Source: an uncultured Eubacteriales bacterium
GTDB taxonomy: Bacteria > Bacillota > Clostridia > Oscillospirales > Oscillospiraceae
Direction: 5' to 3'
Assembly: GCA_900549485.1 (NCBI GenBank)
Contig: UROG01000004.1
Location: 1 to 64,000 of the forward strand
Length of the DNA stretch: 64,000 nucleotides
Positions 60,494-64,000 of this stretch are shown piece by piece. Every line of letters begins with the position of its first letter. Position 1 is the stretch's first letter. A model generated the notes under the pieces. It did no database searches. It had not been told where the DNA came from and saw nothing but the letters and a program-made list of their open reading frames with translations. The position numbers and the translations under genes were made by a program.

Positions 60494-60615
60494 AACTGCC
60501 GCCTCCTTATACTATCCGCCTGAAAGCACCGCGTTCAAGCATATAATGCGAACTTTGTCCGCCTTCCGAATTGCTTTGCATGGGCTTGCAGTATCTATCC
60601 GCCCATTATAACAGC

Positions 60616-61668
60616 TTATGCCTCGCTCTCCGGCTTGATGTCTATCTTATAGCCGGTAAGCTTGGCGGCAAGACGGGCGTTCTGCCCTTCCTTGCCGATG
60701 GCAAGGGACAGCTGTGCGTCGGGAACTATGACGCGGCAGCTCTTCCCGTCCTCCTGCATGGTAACGCTTACGACCTCGGATGGCGACAGCGCCGCGGCAA
60801 TATACTCCTCCGGGTTCTCGCTGTATTTGATGATATCTATCTTCTCGCCGTTAAGCTCGTCAACGATGCTGGCGACGCGTCCGCCCTTGGGACCGACGCA
60901 GGCGCCGATCGGGTCAACGTTTTCGTCCGCCGACCACACCGCCATCTTGGTGCGGCTCCCCGCTTCGCGGGCAATGGACTTTATCTCGACCGTGCCGTCA
61001 AAAATTTCCGGAACCTCAAGCTCAAAAAGGCGCTTGACAAGGCCGGGATGAGTGCGGCTGATGAGAACCTGGGGACCGCGTGTCGAATTTCTGACCTCGA
61101 CGACATAGACCTTTATACGGTCGCCCTCCTTGATATTCTCGGTCTTTATGCGCTCATTGGCGGAGAGCATTGCCTTTGTCACTTCGCTGTTGGAAGAAAT
61201 GTCAATGGAAACGTTGCCGTTTCTCGGATCGATATGGGAGACGACGCCGGTGAGCAGCTCATGCTCCTTGGAGGTGAACTCCTCATAAATTATGCCGCGT
61301 TCCGCCTCGCGGATACCCTGTATGATGACCTGCTTCGCGGCCTGTGCGGCAATGCGTCCGAACTTCTTCGTCTCAACGGGAACGGGGAGCGTATCGCCTA
61401 TCTTGGCGCGGCGGCTCAATTTTTTTGCGGCTTCTATATTTATCTCATGAGAAGGGTCCTCAACCTCATCGACAACGGTCTTGAGAACGTTCATCTCAAT
61501 ACGCTTGCTGTCCTCCTCCAGAATTATCTCGACATTATCCTCGCAGTCGGGATTGTCGCGGCGGAAAGCGGCAAGCATCGCCTGCTTTATCTTGTCGTAC
61601 ATATAATTTCTGGGTATGCCTTTTTCCTTCTCAATGTCTTCTATCGCTTCAAAAAAATCTGCGTTCAT
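60616..61668 (-). CDS. nusA: Transcription termination/antitermination protein NusA
   Basis: 350 residues from ATG 61668 (GGAG at 8 bases); longer frame upstream not used. N-terminal domain (DFFEAIEDIEKEKGIPRNYMY begins the domain), S1 domain (~135-200), KH1 and KH2 (VGPKGGRVASIVDELNGEKID and IGKEGQNARLAAKLTGYKI). No C-terminal acidic repeats, as in other Gram-positive NusA. Controls pausing and intrinsic termination; its own operon leader contains a terminator (62240-62266). Confidence 0.96.
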   Translation of the reverse strand: MNADFFEAIEDIEKEKGIPRNYMYDKIKQAMLAAFRRDNPDCEDNVEIILEEDSKRIEMNVLKTVVDEVEDPSHEINIEAAKKLSRRAKIGDTLPVPVETKKFGRIAAQAAKQVIIQGIREAERGIIYEEFTSKEHELLTGVVSHIDPRNGNVSIDISSNSEVTKAMLSANERIKTENIKEGDRIKVYVVEVRNSTRGPQVLISRTHPGLVKRLFELEVPEIFDGTVEIKSIAREAGSRTKMAVWSADENVDPIGACVGPKGGRVASIVDELNGEKIDIIKYSENPEEYIAAALSPSEVVSVTMQEDGKSCRVIVPDAQLSLAIGKEGQNARLAAKLTGYKIDIKPESEA

Positions 61669-61708
61669 TGTAATATCTCCGTTCAGCTTAAATAAGTGAA
61701 ATTTTTTA

Positions 61709-62164
61709 TTATATTGATGCGTGCAGCCTGACCTGCGCCGTCTGCGCCTTGTCAAAGCTCAGGCTTTTCCCGCCGTAAACGATCCCGACCCTGCCGTTAT
61801 CGTAGCCGGAAAGAGTTCCGACAAAGACCTTGCTGCCCTCAAACGGCTGGTAGAGACGGATCTCGACCTCGCTGCCCATAAACTGCGCAAAATCCGACGG
61901 GCGCTTAAGCTCCCTCTCCGCGCCGGCGGAACCGACCTCAAAAACATAGCTGTCGGGTATGGGATCGGCCTCGTCCAATATCGGGTCAAGCGCACGGCTT
62001 ATCGTCTCACAGTCGTTTATGGAAACGCCGCCCTCCTTGTCGATATACACCCTCAGGTACCACGTACCCGCCTCGCGCACATACTCAACATCCCACAGGG
62101 TGCAGCCCGCTTCGCTTACAACGCCGCGTGCAAGCTCCGTCACCCTGTCTGTGATTTTGCTCAT
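61709..62164 (-). CDS. rimP: Ribosome maturation factor RimP
   Basis: 151 residues from ATG 62164 with GGAGGGG at 5 bases; the longer frame upstream covers the leader hairpin and is rejected. Contains VVSEAGCTLWDVEYVREAG and YVFEVGSAGAERELKRPSDF, the RimP signature. First gene of the nusA-infB operon, with promoter and leader terminator upstream. Needed for 30S assembly. Confidence 0.94.
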   Translation of the reverse strand: MSKITDRVTELARGVVSEAGCTLWDVEYVREAGTWYLRVYIDKEGGVSINDCETISRALDPILDEADPIPDSYVFEVGSAGAERELKRPSDFAQFMGSEVEIRLYQPFEGSKVFVGTLSGYDNGRVGIVYGGKSLSFDKAQTAQVRLHASI

Positions 62165-62239
62165 AATGCCCCTCCATGCGCTTTTGCGCACACAAAATTC
62201 CGAAAAGCTTTCCTCCCATACATTCCGAAAAAGCTTCAC

Positions 62240-62266
62240 AAAAAAGAGTGGACCGCAGCCCACTCT
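62240..62266 (-). terminator. Intrinsic terminator in the rimP-nusA operon leader
   Basis: On the minus strand AGAGTGG, 8-base loop, CCACTCT and a T run (AGAGTGG/CCACTCT followed by TTTTT). It is ~30-55 bases downstream of the promoter at 62294-62322 and ~75 bases before the rimP ATG, so it is a candidate attenuator. In Bacillus subtilis NusA autoregulates by NusA-dependent termination in this leader; the same is inferred here. Confidence 0.65.
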
Positions 62267-62293
62267 GACACAAACATGATACTAACCTTACTT

Positions 62294-62322
62294 AATATAG
62301 CACCACAATTGCATTTTTGCAA
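62294..62322 (-). promoter_or_regulatory. Sigma-A-type promoter of the rimP-nusA-infB operon
   Basis: TTGCAA (62317-62322), 17-base spacer, TATATT (62294-62299) on the minus strand. Confidence 0.7.
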
Positions 62323-62334
62323 GTATTTTTTTCG

Positions 62335-63420
62335 TTATTTATTCCCTGCCGGAACTGTTTTTTCTTCTCTTTTCGCTATCCGCCCCGCAAGCGCCCAGAA
62401 CAGCCGTATAAGCTTTGCCGCGCAGTATGAAACGGCAAGCAGCAGCAGGAATATCAGCGCCGAGTATTTAGGCGCAAATATGAGTTTCTGGCACCAATAT
62501 GCCGAGAAAAACGTATGCGTGAGCCAGATAAACGCGGACTCATCGCCTAATTTCCCAAGCAGCCTGAACAGCGGTTTGAAAACACGCAGCGGCAGCAGAA
62601 CGGCAATGCAGCAGATAAAAACCGCGCTGTTGATAAAATCATAGAAAAGATGGTTATAAAGATGCAGATAGAAAACGGCCGCCATGCAGACAAGCGCCGC
62701 TATGCACCACACCGTTTTTCCGGCGTACTTTTCCTTCACCCTGTCAAGCAGGGCGTATTTTGCGAAGATGCAGCCCAGTAAAAACGCGGGCAGTATTTCA
62801 AGCACTTCCCGTGTTTTATGCCAGAAGACCGAGGCGGCAAAATACTCCAGCGCAGGCCGCTCCATGATCACGGGGACGATATAATTGCAGAAGGCGCTGT
62901 ATATGAGTACAATGAAAAGGTCTGTAAAAACATTTGCTTTTTCCCTGTCAAGAAAGCGCTTTATCGACGGGAAAAGCACAAGCAGCACGGCAAACGGAAG
63001 AATGAACCACCATTCCTCATTGAACGTACAGCTGAGACCAAGAGAATTATAGATGATCTCTCTCAGAAGGCCTGTCTGCATATTTCTGAAAAAATATACC
63101 GACACGGGCAGCGACAGGAAAAAAACCTGCCAGACCGCCGTATAAAGCCCCTTTATACGCTTTGCGGCAAGGCTTGTTATATCGCCGGTTTTCTGTGATG
63201 AGAGATATGTACCGTAGCCGCTCAGGAAAAGGAACATCGGCATACAGATTCTTCCGAACTGCCCTATATACGTAGACAAAGTTGTTTCCCCGAAAGAGTA
63301 CAGCGAAACAAAGCCTATGCCTTCAAGAATTTTATGCGGATAGGCGAACAGATGATGGTAGAGCATAAGGCAGATCGCAATGCCTTTTACCACCTTTGTA
63401 TCTTCTTTTGAAAACGACAA
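62335..63420 (-). CDS. Acyltransferase family 3 membrane protein
   Basis: 361 residues, TTG start with GGAGG seven bases upstream. About ten helices. KVVKGIAICLMLYHHLFAYP carries the conserved early-helix histidine, and RICMPMFLFLSGYGTYLS is the second family segment. Transfers an acyl group, usually acetyl, to an envelope glycan or antibiotic-like molecule. It is not closely similar to the acyltransferase at 34003-35109 beyond family motifs. Lies between rpoD and the nusA operon promoter on the same strand. Confidence 0.85.
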   Translation of the reverse strand: MSFSKEDTKVVKGIAICLMLYHHLFAYPHKILEGIGFVSLYSFGETTLSTYIGQFGRICMPMFLFLSGYGTYLSSQKTGDITSLAAKRIKGLYTAVWQVFFLSLPVSVYFFRNMQTGLLREIIYNSLGLSCTFNEEWWFILPFAVLLVLFPSIKRFLDREKANVFTDLFIVLIYSAFCNYIVPVIMERPALEYFAASVFWHKTREVLEILPAFLLGCIFAKYALLDRVKEKYAGKTVWCIAALVCMAAVFYLHLYNHLFYDFINSAVFICCIAVLLPLRVFKPLFRLLGKLGDESAFIWLTHTFFSAYWCQKLIFAPKYSALIFLLLLAVSYCAAKLIRLFWALAGRIAKREEKTVPAGNK

Positions 63421-63478
63421 GGCAAGACCTCCTTTTCCGTTTTGACGGCTGCCTGCCGAAAGCCGCGCAGAATTTTAC

Positions 63479-63521
63479 TCATTTTGCCAGAGGTCCTAAG
63501 CGAGATTCTCCGGCAAAATGA
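63479..63521. terminator. Hairpin downstream of the sigma factor gene
   Basis: Arms TCATTTTGCC(A)GAG and CTC(C)GGCAAAATGA pair over 13 bases with one mismatch, ten bases after the rpoD stop. There is no clear U-run, so terminator function is uncertain. Confidence 0.45.
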
Positions 63522-63531
63522 TCTATGCTTA

Positions 63532-64000
63532 TCAATTAAGAAAATCCTTCAGTCTCTTGCTGCGGCTGGGGTGGCGGAGCTTGCGCAGAGCCTTTGCCTC
63601 GATCTGACGGATACGCTCACGCGTGACATTGAACTCCTTGCCGACTTCCTCAAGTGTGCGGGTACGGCCGTCAACTATGCCGAAGCGCAGCTCAAGCACC
63701 TTTTTCTCTCTGGGTGCAAGCGTGTCGAGAACCTCTTCCAGCTGCTCGCGCAGAAGGGAGAATGACGCGGCCTCGGAAGGCTCGCTTGCGTCCTCGTCGG
63801 GAATAAAGTCGCCCAGATGGGAATCCTCCTCCTCGCCGATCGGCGTCTCAAGGGAGACAGGCTCCTGCGCTATCTTGAGGATATCGCGCACCTTGTCAAC
63901 GGGCATATCCATTTCCTTTGCTATCTCCTCGGCGCTGGGATCGTGTCCAAGCTCCTGCAGAAGCTGACGCGAAACGCGGATGGTCTTGTTTATGGTTTCC
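63532..64000 (-). CDS. sigA: Primary RNA polymerase sigma factor RpoD/SigA, C-terminal part
   Basis: Partial: the gene runs off the right edge; 156 C-terminal residues are visible. Region 3 begins NKTIRVSRQLLQELGHDPSA, followed by an EDSHLGDFIPDEDA segment (region 3.2/sigma finger) and region 4 with LREQLEEVLDTLAPREKKVL and the helix-turn-helix TLEEVGKEFNVTRERIRQIEAKALRKL (quoted in parts), which contacts the -35 box. These are the forms of housekeeping sigma factors. Confidence 0.96.
   Translation of the reverse strand, partial: ETINKTIRVSRQLLQELGHDPSAEEIAKEMDMPVDKVRDILKIAQEPVSLETPIGEEEDSHLGDFIPDEDASEPSEAASFSLLREQLEEVLDTLAPREKKVLELRFGIVDGRTRTLEEVGKEFNVTRERIRQIEAKALRKLRHPSRSKRLKDFLN

Noticed and set aside
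1..64000. tRNA, rRNA or CRISPR loci
   Set aside because: I read the intergenic gaps and found no cloverleaf-like CCA-ending units, rRNA-like stretches or regularly spaced repeats; a dedicated scan could still find a divergent one.

Overview
The window looks like a chromosomal segment of an anaerobic, spore-forming, Gram-positive bacterium of the class Clostridia, possibly Oscillospiraceae-like (the family-level guess is inference). Grounds: yabP-yabQ-divIC (sporulation and division), a class B sortase, a six-subunit Rnf complex, an iron-sulfur serine dehydratase, a ferredoxin-linked 2-oxoacid oxidoreductase, and the rimP-nusA-ylxR-ylxQ-infB-rbfA order typical of Firmicutes. Base composition is near 50% GC. 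Many -35/-10 pairs with 17-bp spacers and strong GGAGG ribosome sites can be read directly. I saw no prophage, IS element, CRISPR array, rRNA or tRNA.

Layout. 1-7.3 kb: small housekeeping and metabolic genes (rpiB, a CoA-transferase, divIC/yabQ/yabP, nagB, sdaAA/sdaAB). 7.4-17.4 kb: a catabolic locus with an IclR regulator, an NSS-type Na+ symporter and, divergently, a run of CoA-transferase, MatC-like permease, four-subunit 2-oxoacid:ferredoxin oxidoreductase, a two-cluster ferredoxin protein and an unrecognised protein. Two related palindromes in the divergent promoter region are candidate IclR operators. 17.6-22.6 kb: rnfCDGEAB, which could recover energy from the reduced ferredoxin made next door. 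22.9-33.0 kb: one apparent six-gene operon of glgA, a GH13 amylase and four polytopic glycosyltransferases, three of them GtrII-like paralogues, with one promoter and one terminator.

33.1-43.3 kb: a mixed region (acyltransferase, sortase B, secG, deoC, a double OB-fold SSB-like protein, a secreted Cys/His-rich protein, pyrimidine nucleoside phosphorylase, a lone MazF, an SDR reductase and a PlsC acyltransferase). 43.4-54.1 kb: a plus-strand locus that is the best candidate for a little-described system. It has a stand-alone S24-like domain and a STAS protein, then eight tightly packed genes: a membrane protein, a processive GT2 synthase, a bactofilin/BspA-repeat fusion, a degenerate DHHW-type protein, a TMEM198-like/VTC fusion, a DUF4956 protein, a CotH-like kinase and a secreted alpha/alpha-barrel glycosidase. 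It reads as an envelope or exopolysaccharide machine coupled to phosphoryl-transfer modules. 54.1-62.3 kb: the rimP-to-ribF translation/RNA operon, with a promoter and an intrinsic terminator in its leader. 62.3-64 kb: an acyltransferase and the 3' part of the primary sigma factor gene, which runs off the window.

A dispersed, hairpin-rich non-coding repeat family sits in at least four intergenic places.
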